From: Gnetum montanum
Taxonomy: Eukaryota; Streptophyta; Gnetopsida; Gnetales; Gnetaceae
Direction: 5' to 3'
NCBI GenBank assembly: GCA_015680685.1
Contig: MNCI01034323.1
Coordinates: 353,240 to 417,239, forward strand
DNA length: 64,000 nt
The notes beneath the pieces are model-generated. The model searched no databases. It saw only the letters and a list, made by a program, of their open reading frames with translations, and was not told the DNA's origin. Shown in pieces: positions 12,143-22,614 of this stretch. Position numbers and translations under genes: made by a program. How positions within the stretch are numbered: the first letter of the stretch is position 1; the number at the start of each line of letters is the position of its first letter.

Positions 12143-13179
12143 ATGTTTGGAGGAATTGACTCGAGAAGTGTCGACAAAGAAGTACAAAACACCACAAGCA
12201 GCTTAATAGAGACTTTGTCCGTTGCCACTTGACTAGACGTCATCGTACCATGTTCAGTAGTACATGGGATTGGGAAGGTGGGATTTTGTAACTGGTAGGA
12301 GAATGGGGATTGTGGGGACTAGTGACTGCCCAAGGGATTATGCTTGGTGGAAAAGGGATGTGCTAATGTGTGTGTCATGCTGATCCTTGTCAATAGCCAT
12401 TATTTAGCAGACTTGGAATCCAGACATGTAATGTGCGTCCTTTGGCGGAACAAGACTCTTGGGTAATGTTCAAGAGAACTTGCTGGCAAGACCAAAGCCA
12501 CGGGAGGCTGTGTTACATTCTTTGGAGGAACAGGGCTCCTGTTGAGTTTTTAGGGGAAGCCTGTTGGCAGAGAGCCAAAGCTATGCAATTAGATGTTTTT
12601 CGATTGTTTTTTACATGAGTACTTAGATCCAAGACGACTACCTTCCTGCCTGGGGCTTGTATGGAAGTGCCAAGGGTCTTTTTTTTTGAAGAAACTTTTC
12701 TTTGGTTCTGTACTCATGCGCAAGTGTTATGTCGTGTGTTACAATTGCTCCAAAGTGTTACAGTATGCAACAGTGTGCTCAAAGTTTTGGATGTATTGGG
12801 TGTATCAAAGGTGTGACTGAGCGAACTATGTCAGTGAGTAGATAAAGAGTGTGTCGGGAGATCAGGATGTACTAGCAAATGGTTTGATTTAGTCTTGCCA
12901 TGTGTGCTGTGAACATCGTCCCATCTTGCTGCTTATGATGAAATGCATTCTTGTGCGACAATCCCTGGGTGTCATCCTGCAAGCATAACTCCAAGGAAAC
13001 AAGAAAACCATGAGTGAATAAGCGAGCTTAGCCTTACACAGTTACAGATGGAACAAAGACATCGAAGGTGATTTCAAGCCCTGTATATTAATGGCAGCAA
13101 TGTTGGTGAGATTGTTTGATGGCAGGCGATGCAGTGATTCTGATGACTGCATGTGGCTGCAAGTTGTGGAATTGGAGAT
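12143..13179 (-). other. Element B 3' non-coding region
   Basis: No protein motif is visible. The part next to the LTR (12126-12260) aligns with element A at 40960-41055, so it is inherited element sequence. Plus-strand open frames at 12433-12618 and 12593-12820 have no recognisable product. Confidence 0.6.
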
Positions 13180-13560
13180 GAATTTGCCAGTTTATAGTCT
13201 TAGTGGACTATCATGGGTTAGTTTTATGTCATAACCTGTTGGACATTGCCCGTTTAGTGTCGTGGCGGATGTTATGTTGCCAGTTTCTAGTCTTAGCGGA
13301 CCATGAAGAGGCAAACTAGTTTATAGTCTTAGCGAACTCTGGCGAATGTGACTGTGGCGGTTTACTTGTCATGCCGGACGAATGCTAGTTTATCGTCATT
13401 GCAGACACTGCGTGGTATCTGTTTAGCGTCATGATGCTAAGATGAGCTGTGGTATTAGTTTTAAGTCATAATCTAGGACTGTTCTGTGGTATCGGTTTAT
13501 AGTCATGATCCCAGGACTCTTCTGTGGTATCAGTTTTAAGTCATGATCCAGGACTTGCAC
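13180..13560 (-). repeat. Spacer repeat array 3 of element B (after integrase)
   Basis: About eleven degenerate copies of one unit occur, read on the plus strand as gccagtttatagtcttagtggac, ctagtttatcgtcattgcagac and similar. In element orientation the consensus is GTCCGnnATGACnnTAAACT. Spacing is about 25-45 bases. The same unit occurs in two other arrays of B and in A and F. Confidence 0.8.
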
Positions 13561-13582
13561 GTACCTGAGCTTGTACTCAAAT

Positions 13583-14400
13583 GTGGAACGATTTTAGGAA
13601 CAAATGATTGGTTGGATTGGTAAGCTCATTCCCTTCCATATCAGCGAGCTTGAATGCTCCGTTGTCAAATGCTTTAATGACCAAGTAAGGCCCTTCCTAA
13701 TTGGCTGAGAATTTGTCTAAGTGTTCTCGAACTACCTTAAGTACAAGGTCACCTTCTTTGATGGGGCGCTTATGGATGTCGTGTCGATGTTGTTGCCGTT
13801 GTTGTTTTTGGTACCATTCGATCTGATCAAGTGCACGTATGCGTTCTTCCTCCACCAAGTCGAGGTAAATGATGCGCAGATCATTGTTTTGCTCGTCATT
13901 GAGGAGTCCGAAAAGTGTTATCCTTAAAGATGGTACCTGTAATTCCAAAGGTGAAACAGCTTCTGAATCGTAAACAAGACTATATGGTGTTTTACCTGTT
14001 GAAGTTCGATGTGTAGTACGGTATGCCCACAATGCGTATATCAATTGTTCGTGCCATCTTCGCTTGCTTTGGGTGAGCATCTTTTTGAGTATTGCAAAAA
14101 TCTTTTTGTTCGTCGCCTCTGCTTGCCCATTGCTCTGAGGATAGTAAGGGGATGAAAATGAGTGTTTGATCCCTAGACTTTCACAAAAGGTTTTGGTCTC
14201 GGCACTGCTAAATTGTGGCCCGTTGTTAGTGATGATTGTCATGGGAATGCCAAAGTGGGTTACAATGTTTTCGAGAATGAAATTGCATACATGTTTAGAT
14301 GTAGTTTTTCAAAGGGGAGCAGCTTCTACCCATTTCGTAAAATATTCGGTTGCGGTTATGACGAAACTATGCCCTGCAGAAGATGANGTAATAGCCTAAG
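13583..14400 (-). pseudogene. Element B integrase (core and C-terminal part)
   Basis: Integrase inserts the cDNA copy into the host chromosome. Visible on the minus strand are EYFTKWVEA of the core (about 14327-14353), TIITNNGPQFS with the second acidic position replaced by Asn (14209-14241), and the YYPQSNGQAEATNK stretch that holds the catalytic Glu. WAYRTTHRTSTGKTPYSLVY follows, then the C-terminal GDLVLKV. A stop at 13697-13699 interrupts the frame shortly before FKLADMEGNEL and the end near 13583. The zinc-binding region lies across an assembly gap, and most of the sequence between it and the core appears lost or misassembled. Confidence 0.85.
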
Positions 14401-14623
14401 CGTCTGATCTTTGTTGCCATGGCTTTTGGCACTATGTGTCCTCCACATAGTCCATCGTGTACTTGTTCGACAATGGTTTGGGCATNNNNNNNNNNNNNNN
14501 NNNNNNNNNNNNNNNNNNNNNNNNNNNNNNNNNNNNNNNNNNNNNNNNNNNNNGGCCAATAATAGCCTAAGCGTCTGATCTTTGTTGCCATGGCTTTTGG
14601 CGCTATGTGTCCTCCGCATAGTN
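14387..14623. other. Assembly gap with duplicated flanks inside the integrase
   Basis: A run of N (about 14487-14553) and two isolated N (14387 and 14623) are present. The 55 or so bases before the run (14393-14450) are almost identical to those after it (14565-14622). Both encode the integrase zinc-binding segment with CGGHIVPKAMATKIRR-type residues. A real tandem duplication is possible, but overlapping contig ends placed side by side explain it more simply. Confidence 0.8.
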
Positions 14624-15781
14624 TTCTTTTATGTCATCATACCATTCTACTGCGTGTATCGTACTAACAGATGCGATTGGCAGCGTGTCGAGGGTATCGG
14701 TTATTGGCTCGACACAACTGGTTATGGAGCTTGGAAACGTGTGGAACATGTCAGGCAATATTTTTAATGCTAAGGTGGCTAGTGCATATGCGATGGTATT
14801 ATCATTTCTAGAGATGTGTTGCACATCGATGCTTTCGAATCGCCTCATTAGGTGTTTTGCCAAGTCGCAGTATGATTGTAAATGTTGGGCTTTACATGTA
14901 TAGACGTCTGTGACCTAGTTTATGACTAGCTACGAGTCTCCTTTGACCACAAGCCGTGTGATGTCTAAAGCCAATGATGTCACGAGACCTCTAAGGAGAC
15001 CTTCATACTCTACTATGTTGTTTATACAAGGAAAGTTGAAACGATAGGCAAAGGGTCGGATCTCCCCGGAGGGATAGGTGATGACAGCGGCTACACTTCC
15101 TCCTTGAGAGGTGGATGCTCCATCAAAGTTTAAAATTGCATCGTAGTCATCGGGCACTATATCTATTATGCTTATATTCTCATCCGGGAACTCTGGTTCT
15201 ATTATCGCTTGATCGTGCGTTGGTGACATGGCCATTTGATTTGCGATGGCTTGACCTTTAACTGATGATTGTGCTATGTAATGCAAGTCAAATTCAGCTA
15301 TCATGGCTTTCCAGTGGGGTATTCGACTTGTCTCGTAAATGTTTCCTGTGATGGCCCTGAGCACATTGTCCTTGCAAATTATATTAACTTGGTTACGGAA
15401 GAGGTAATGTCGCCATTTTCTCAAAGAAAAGACCAAAGCTAAATAGAACCTCTCCACGTCGTTATACTTTTTCTCGTGAGCGACTAATGCATGGCTTAGG
15501 TAATATACAGGGACTTCGGTTCCGTCATCTCGTTTCTGGCAAAGCATAGACGTGATTGATGAATCCGAAGTAGCGAGGTAGATGTAAAATGGTTTATAGT
15601 TTTGAGGTGGATAAATCGTGGGTAATTGGGCAAGTGCCGTTTTAATGTTATCAAATGCTTCTTGACACTGCAGAGTCCATTCAAAATGGACGTTCTTGCA
15701 TAACAAGTGGTTCATAGGTTTTAGTTTGTCTGTCAATTTTTCTATGAAGCGCCTGATAAACTGCAATATACCTTGTAGACC
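14603..15781 (-). pseudogene. Element B RNase H and second (archaeal-like) RNase H domains
   Basis: The frame continues directly from RT. The first RNase H region (about 15780-15170) has FEWTLQCQEAF, the degraded PFYIYLATSDSSI, YYLSHAL, and the C-terminal LHYIAQSSVKGQAIAN. A second RNase H begins near 15140 with LNFDGASTSQGGSVAAVI, followed by EYEGLLRGLVTSLALDI and VVKGDS, keeping Asp, Glu and Asp positions. This tandem arrangement is the established feature of Tat-lineage elements. A TAG at 14930-14932 follows GDS, and the same frame continues as QVTDVYTC and on to the assembly gap. The first domain has lost its leading Asp, so it is likely inactive. Confidence 0.88.
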
Positions 15782-16973
15782 TCAAAGTTCGGTAAGGTTG
15801 CCTGGTGGTTTCAGGTTTTTTATGGCCTTGACCTTATCGGGGTCTACTCGTATCCCTGCTTCTGAGGCTATAAATCCAAGCATTTTGCCTGTCTTGACGC
15901 TGAAGACACATTTTTTCAGGTTGAGTCTCAATTCATACTTTAAACAATGTTTTAATACCAGGTCAAGGTCTTGTACATGTTGTTCTGATGTTTTGGACTT
16001 AACCACAATGTCGTCTACATAGTCGTTGAGCAAGTGTAACATGTAATCACTAAAGATGAATGTCATGGCTCTTTGATACGTGGCCCCAGTGTTCTTGAGA
16101 CCAAAGGGCATCATTGTGTAACAAAAGGTTCCCCACGGTGTCATAAAGGTTGTCTGGAGTTGATGCTCCGGGTTGATGCGTATTTGATTGTATCCCGAGA
16201 AGCCGTCCATAAAAGATAATAATGCGTGCCCAGTGGTCGAGTCAACAAGCTGATCGATGCTGGGTAGAGGAAAATCATCTTTTATGGTTGCAACATTTAA
16301 ATCTCTAAAGTCAATGCATAAGCAAATGCTTCCATTCTTCTTCGAGACAATGACCATGTTGGATACGCACTCGGCGTAATTAATAGCCCGGATGAAACCA
16401 GCCTGATAAAGCTTGGTGATCTCATTACGAACCGCCAATACCACTTCGGGTTCAACCTTTCGTACCTTTTGTTTTACCAGTCTTAATTTTGGGTCAAGGA
16501 TAATGTTGTGCTGGACAATTCAGGGATCTAGTCTGGGCATGTCCGTATAAGACCAAGCGAATGCTTTCATATTTTCCCTAAGCACGTCTTCAATGCTCTT
16601 GGCTAGGTGCAATTTTAGTAATGTGCTTAATTTTAGTGTTTTAATTTTCCCATCGGGCATGGTTATGGGGGTTTCGGTCAACGGGTCTTCGGTAATATTT
16701 TCGGCTTCTATGTCGAGGGATTTTGTCATGCCTTTGTAGTCGTCTATTATTTGTTGTGTTGAGGCGATGACTACGTCGTCCATTACTAAACTGAAGTGGA
16801 TGAGGTTTATGTTGGTGTCCCTTACGATTTTGCCGTATGGTCCATTGATAATTAACGGTTTGGTTAAGTGCTGGCAATCCATCAGGCTTGCTCCTGCCAA
16901 TAAACGGAGAGCTGAATGAGCTAATGGGTATCGTTATATGTTCTTTGAGAATTTTAGATATGTGTACATGCAT
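15782..16973 (-). pseudogene. Element B reverse transcriptase
   Basis: RT copies the element RNA into DNA. Residues visible in order are YQAGFIRAI, IVSKKNGSICLCIDFRDLN (about 16370-16300), FPLPSIDQLVD, FMDGFSGYNQI (palm motif with Asp), TPWGTFCYTMMPFGLKN, and the catalytic NDYVDDIVV (about 16027-16001). These are followed by LNLKKCVF and MLGFIAS. Upstream, 16900-16523 contains the protease-RT linker (AFAWSYTDMPRLDP). Two TGA stops break one continuous frame, at 16520-16522 and at 15782-15784. The YVDD box is intact. A repeat array (17005-17200) lies immediately upstream. Confidence 0.92.
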
Positions 16974-17004
16974 AATGGTGGATTATCTTCACATCGGGAC
17001 GCGT

Positions 17005-17200
17005 GGTAGTTTAACACCTTACCGGGCCACAAGTGGCAGTTTAACGCCTTACCGGGCTACGAGTGGCAGTTTAACGTTTTACCGGGCCACAAGTGGCAGT
17101 TTAACGCCTTACCGGGCTACAAGTGGCAGTTTAATGCCTTACCAGGCTACGAGTAATCTAGAGGTGGTAGTTTAAGGCCATACCGAGCTGTGGGTGGTAG
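17005..17200 (-). repeat. Spacer repeat array 2 of element B (upstream of RT), 30-bp period
   Basis: Five consecutive units of 30 bases start at 17005 (core tagtttaacaccttaccggg and variants), then one or two degenerate units. The unit is related to that of arrays 1 and 3. The fixed 30-base period explains the plus-strand open frame here with its ten-residue repeats (GSLTPYRATS), which I do not regard as a gene. Confidence 0.88.
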
Positions 17201-17209
17201 TTTACATTG

Positions 17210-17629
17210 GAATGTTCGGCGTAAACGTCTAGGATGGGGTCCATGGGGGAACTAGGGTGTGGTAATTTCTATTTTTTTATTATTTTTGAGCAAATTTTTG
17301 GCAAAAAATGAGTAAAAAGGCAAAAAGTAGCAAACTGAGAGGCAGCAGCGTAAGCGGCAGTGTCAGCGTCGGCAGAGCGCTATAAAAAGGGGGAGGGAAG
17401 CTTCATTTGTCACATTGCATTCTGAGCGTAAGCGACTGAGCGAATATAAGCGTAAACTATAAAACCTAGCGTAAGCGTAAACCCAAACTACAGCATAGAC
17501 GCCAATGATCAAACCCCAGTGTAGACGCCAACTAAACCCCAACGTAGACACCGAGCGTACAAGGTCGAGCGTAGGCGTACAAAGTTACAACCCTTAGCGT
17601 GAGCTATCAATCCCAGCGTAGACACTGAG
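17210..17629 (+). promoter_or_regulatory. Promoter and leader of the element B antisense gene
   Basis: A clear TATA box (TATAAAAAG, 17381-17389) points along the plus strand, about 240 bases before the first ATG at 17630. Around it are many GCGTAA, GCGTAG and AGCGTA half-motifs (17345-17380, 17425-17620), the same word that forms the palindromes of the LTR and of intron 1. The transcript start would fall near 17415 if the usual TATA spacing applies. Promoter activity is inferred. Confidence 0.6.
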
Positions 17630-20600
17630 ATGGGCAAGGGTAAGGAGGTGGAAGGGTAGGGGAGGAAGAGTCCTGATTTGACCTTCACCGAGGAGAGCGA
17701 AGCCATGCTGTAGTGCCTACCCCGGCCAAGGATTCCATCATGGCCTGGAACATCACACAGGTAGGCTCTGATCCTGTCTCTGTTAGTTATTTTTGCCTAT
17801 ATGTGCTTCGTAGCGTAGACAGTCTCGTAGGGGTTTTCGGCGTATACGCCGAGCGTAGAGTCACAATGTAAAGACGTCGGCGTATACGCCGAGCATAGAG
17901 TTACAGCGTAAAGTCAGGTTAGCGTCGACTGTCATAGCGTAATCTGTTTTCAATGCATAGCGTAATCACTTTTTCTTCTTGAAGGCCATACGGTGTAAGA
18001 AGTTTTCTATGCATGAATTTTTCTGTTTTATCGGCGTAGGCGATCTACGCTGTGACGACGTATACGCTAAGGGTTTCTTCGGTGTACACGCTGAGCGTAC
18101 ACAGTTCTTTCAAGTATGATGCAGCATCGACTTGTTTTTCATGTTTTCCGGCGTAAACTATTTGCTCAGTGTCTAGCGTAGACTATTTACGCTGGCCACT
18201 TCTGTGGCTTATACGCTGAGGGTTTCTTCAGCGTATACGCTGAGCGTAAGAGGTTCGGGCGTCAACGTAAACAGTTAGTTGTCAGCGTATACGCTGGGTC
18301 AGGCAGCATATACGCCGGGCGTGAACAGATTTTGGCAACGTATACGCTAGGTTCTAACAGCGTATATGCCGAGCGTAAACAATCAAAAAATTTTTCTAAG
18401 TATCAGTCTACGATGTGAACCTTGGTTTTTGGCGTTGTTTTGGTGCATGGCTGATTTTATGTTGGTGCTCTGGTTGTTTGCAGGGACAGCAAGCCTTTTC
18501 TCCTCGTGGTTGAGCTTGTCGGGGTGCTAACATGGTTTGGCCCCATGGAGGCGAATGAGCCTACCCTGGACCTAACCGTGGAACACAACGGTGTTTGGTT
18601 CAGAGAAGGTGCGTCTGAATTCCTGTCCTTCATACTGGACAACTTTGAAGTAGTTATCTGGTCGCACATGAATGAATTGGTGGCGTGAAGCACAGTTGAG
18701 GCAATGCTGCCAGGATCCGTGGAGGGTGTCGTTGTCTTCATGGAAGACATCGACGAGGGGAAATTTACAAATGAGGACGGTTCTTCCCATGGGCCTAAGT
18801 CCACATGCCCGTTAGCGCGCGTGTGGGCCTGATTACCACAAGGGCAGGACTACCTTGATAATACTTTATTTTTAGCTGCGCGCGCATACATTATTCCAGA
18901 ACCCTTCCGACATAGTATATCGAGTGGGCAGGTAGGACCGTTCAAGTTCACTACTTCTTTTCATTGTTTGGCATTTGCCTCAGTTTTAACATCTGCTGGT
19001 TTTGTAGGCCTAAAGTTAATGCAGATGGAATATGTGTCGAAGATGATGGGCTTGCCTTAACTTGTACTACTCTAGAGGCATTTATGGCGGGTCCTACCCT
19101 TTTTAAAACTGTATTAGGTATAATGAATGGGGATATCATCTATTTTCACCAACGATTCTCTAGAGCGTTCGCATTGTGCCAAGCTTGTGGATGGTTGGAT
19201 AAAGATTGGTCGGACCAGGGGCCAGTTTTCCCTCGTGACTCTGGTCCAGGCAGCACATCCAAGTCTACAACGGGAGGTAAACGACAATGTCTTTTGGATG
19301 TGCTAACATGTTTTAACTGCTGAGGGTTATACTAATACGACAATCTTATATTGCGTTTGCAGTTGATGCACCTCCTGGTGGGGATCCTATCACAACCGGG
19401 CGAACTGAGACCACATTGTCAATGAAGTTTAGGGAGGTGACTAAGGCCCAAAAATGGTTACGCAACCATGCTTCACCATCTATTGTTCGCTACTTGGATA
19501 ATGCCAGCCTTATGGAGCTCTTCATGACCCCAAGTCCTGATGTATCAATAGGGGAAATGATTGGGATCGTGGATTCTTTTAATGAGTCTGTCTCGTACTA
19601 TAGCACCCGGATTAAGGGTGTTAAGGTAGTTTTTCATCTATCATTAGAATTCTTTTCAAATTTATTTGGGGTACCGGTAGATGGCATAAATGTTGTTTTA
19701 GACAGAGCTCATAAAGAGCTTCATATGATGCGTCAGTTGGAGGACTGGTTGGGTCTGGCCAAGGGTGCCAAGGGGTTCCCGATGCAGGGGAAAGCTAAGG
19801 TGGAGGAGGTGAATGAACTGTATCCCCTGTTTAGGGCACAGATGTTTCCCAAGATCCTTTCTCAGGTGTAAAGCCTTGGGGTTGAGGCTGTGTGCGTTAT
19901 GTGGACTATTCTAGAGACTGGCATGCGCTATAACTGGGCTGAATTTCTGTTGTCGGGCATGCACAAGGAGATAGTGCGATTGCACTCGAACGTTGAGGCG
20001 CAATCCCACTTCACCTTTGCGTTCTTCGTTGGTTACCTTCGTCACTTCGTTGAGTTTTTGGTAGTCCGCGCGGGTAACAAGTTTGTTCTACGGGATCAGG
20101 GTCAACTATCCCGCCCGTGGATCAATCACTTGTTTGAGACAGCCAAGTCCCAGGATGTGCCTGAAGGCATCGACGAGTCCGTGTCTATTACGATCGGGGG
20201 ATCATCGGGTACCTCCATTCATACTTGCGATAGTCTGGGGTTAGAGCTAGATAATGTGCCCCTCACTGCAAGAAGAGCTGAGCGGGTTATTAAAGAAACC
20301 GTGGGCTAGGCCAAAACAAAGCTGAAGAAACATGAATGTCTAATTGAGGAAGCTTCTACTGTGAGGGAGCCATGAGTCAAGCACATAAGATTTAAGATGC
20401 CCGGTATGTAGACTTCACCCATGCATTGTTTTATTGTTTTCATTTTGTCCATAATTTTTCTTTTCAATCGCTTACATGTCACTAACGTCTTTGGCTTGAT
20501 TCGAGAAGTGAGAAAGTAGACGCTAGAGACCATTACGGAGGAGGAGGAGACCAACACGGAGTGGAACAATGAAGAGGAAAATGTGGATAAGGATTAGGGA

Positions 20601-22080
20601 CGAGGCATGGAGGAATTAAAGGAGAACACCACGGACACTGAGTCTTCGGATGACCAGGGTGGTGTCAATCAAATGTTCTGCAGGGAGATCTAGATTTAGG
20701 CGATCCCCCAGAAGGTAACGAGGAGCATGGTATGTTATCTTTTTATCTTATTTTGACTTGCCTTGTTAGTTGTTATTTCTACGGTATTTTATTTTCATAT
20801 TTTCATTTTTTTTCTCAAATGAAGGGAGCGAAACGAGGACGGTGCGCTTAGATGTACCCATGAAGATGGTTCCCCCTGAGAGGATCGCTGAGGTTAGTTC
20901 TCGCACCCGTGAGCCATTTACTTGGTCAGAAATACCAAGTAAGATGGATTTTGTTGCCAAAATCACGGAAGAAGTTTTCGAACGAATTCAGGAGACCCAC
21001 CCCAAAATAGGTATAATTTTTTTAAATGGTTTGCCGTTTTAGAGTGTCACACCCTGTGTCTATTGTCTTAATGTTTAATCTCTTCGTACGCATAGGTGCC
21101 AAGTTGAGGTGGGATCCCTCCGAGGTGATTAGCATCGACAGTTTGCCTACATTGCCCCTAGAAGTGGAATAGGTACCAAGGCCGGTTTACGATGAGGTGG
21201 CAGAAAGCCTTGTCCATAACGCCAAGTCAGTGTGGACCTGTAGGCGATCTATCGAACAACTATGGTTGCAGATTCAGACAAAGGAGAAGGAAGTCTCCGA
21301 GTTATCAGCCGAACACAACGACCTCAAGGCTTGTTATGAATTCGTTTCGGCCCGATTGGTAGGTGATAGTTCTTGGTGAACGTTCGAGATTATGTATAAT
21401 AGATATTGGAACTTGTTAAATCGCCATGCGTCACTAACTCGAAGGTTCGCAGAACGTAAAGCCCAGATAGACCTATTGAATCTAAAATGCCAGGATTGAA
21501 AGGCATTTGCCTCCAAGATGCATAAGTGGGGGCAAGATGAGAAGAATCATAAGCACCACTATAAGAAATCATTGAAAGAAGTTTCTATAGAGAAACGACA
21601 ACTTGAGATGTTTGTAGAGGGTTTGGGCTTACGTTCTACATTCGATACCTTTGCGAAGAACACCATAGTTGAGATGGAATCTCCTAAGAGGGGTATTACC
21701 ACTGCTTCTGGGGAAGTTACTATGGGTGAATTTCCTCTGAAACGTCCAGTCTGGTCGGTTGTTGACAAGGGAAAGGCCTTGGCAGACGTCGACCTAGGCC
21801 TTGGTGAGACAGATTGGGCTAGTGTTTCGGAGGAGGAAATCCTTCGTCGATTAGAGTTTGGTTTGGGGAGATCTCCTATAGTAAGTATTTTGTCATTGTG
21901 AACTTGATTTGCTAAAGACTGTTTGAAATTTTGACACTCTCTTGTTCTTATATTGGTTGTCTCATTTTGTATTTTCAGGATGAAGGTGGTGACGATGCTC
22001 AAGAGGCTGGCCCCAGCGGAGCAGGGGCCCTTGACACCGGTGGATCAAAAGGGGATGATCCTTCCATCCTAGATACTTAG
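17630..22080 (+). pseudogene. Antisense intron-containing gene of element B: dead NIF-like domain plus transposon-ORF-like domain and coiled coil
   Basis: This gene is opposite in strand to gag-pol and lies between protease and RT. Exons I can place: 17630-17760, 18484-18931, 19008-19276, 19363-20403, 20506-20729, 20825-21010, 21096-21880, 21979-22080. Introns have GT-AG ends, and most joints keep frame (exons 1/2, 3/4, 4/5, 6/7, 7/8). The 2/3 and 5/6 joints do not, so an indel or another site must apply. Exon 2 resembles an FCP1/NIF-type HAD phosphatase: LLVVELVGVL where DxDGT-like residues belong, EFLSFILDNFEVVIWSH, and DNTLFLAAR where DDS belongs. Exon 4 (FFSNLFGVPVDG) resembles plant transposon ORF proteins. 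Exon 5 is acidic and exon 7 coiled-coil. At least seven in-frame stops make it a pseudogene; full length would be about 1,060 codons. Confidence 0.75.
17800..18400. repeat. GCGTATACGC palindrome array within intron 1 of the antisense gene
   Basis: Between the first two exons, copies of GGCGTATACGCCGAGCGTA, AGCGTATACGCTGAGCGTA and variants recur about ten times. Several occur as the palindrome followed by GAGCGTAA. The word is the same as in the LTRs of this element. The intron otherwise has no coding signs. Confidence 0.82.
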
Positions 22081-22342
22081 TTTTTTTTTTCAGTTTGTAG
22101 TTTTGTCTTTGGAACTATGTTGAATCAAATTGATACGGAAATTGTAAATTGAAAACTTTGAGATAAACGGAAACTATTGACACTTATAATTGTACAGTAT
22201 TGCATGTAAAAAAAATTGATTTTGAGTTTGATTGCACACACGAAACGGCAATGTAAAATATTTTGGTTTATTTTTTCATTTGTTCTAAGTGTAATATGCG
22301 GATGTAATTATAAGAGGAGAAACGAAGCACAAGTGTGTGATA
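22081..22342. other. 3' flank of the antisense gene
   Basis: This is AT-rich sequence after the antisense stop at 22078-22080. A T-run at 22080-22090 and several AATAAA-like stretches are absent or weak, so I cannot place a polyadenylation site. No gene is seen. Confidence 0.4.
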
Positions 22343-22605
22343 TAGTTTAAGGCCATTTCGGGCCTCCATGCGTAGTTTAAGGTCGTTTTGGGCCCCATTG
22401 TAAACAAGTAACATTTTGGATAATGCGGATGGGTTTCTTGGTTGACCGACCATTGTTGATCGTGGCTAGTTTTATGTCATTACGGACATGCTAGTTTAAC
22501 GTCTTTCCGGACAGGGAGTGTAGTTTAATGTTGTTTTTTTTCTGATTTATTGTAGTTTAACGTCGTTTTAGACATGCTATAGTTTAACGTCATTTCGGAT
22601 TGGTA
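22343..22605 (-). repeat. Spacer repeat array 1 of element B (after protease)
   Basis: Seven copies of the unit occur, read on the plus strand as tagtttaaggccatttcgggcc, tagtttaacgtctttccggac, tagtttaacgtcgttttagac and similar, spaced about 25-60 bases. This array sits exactly between the protease stop (22615) and the 3' end of the antisense gene. Element F has the corresponding array at 63340-63840 and element A at 7281-7600. Confidence 0.85.
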
Positions 22606-22614
22606 GAGATTGTA

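Noticed and set aside
12433-12820. Two plus-strand frames in the 3' non-coding part of B
   Set aside because: No domain is visible, there is no conservation in element A, and composition is that of the surrounding non-coding DNA.
16888-17175. Plus-strand frame with repeated GSLTPYRATS
   Set aside because: It is a product of the 30-base spacer repeat. The frame exists because 30 is a multiple of three.
17005-17200. CRISPR-like array
   Set aside because: Units are directly adjacent with no unique spacers, the genome is eukaryotic, and no cas gene exists.
18457-19139. Minus-strand frames opposite the antisense-gene exons
   Set aside because: The plus-strand reading has splice sites and homology to element A. 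The minus-strand frames have neither.
17630-22080. An ordinary host gene into which the retroelement inserted
   Set aside because: The gene lies inside element B's LTRs and target duplication, and a related copy sits at the same place in element A.
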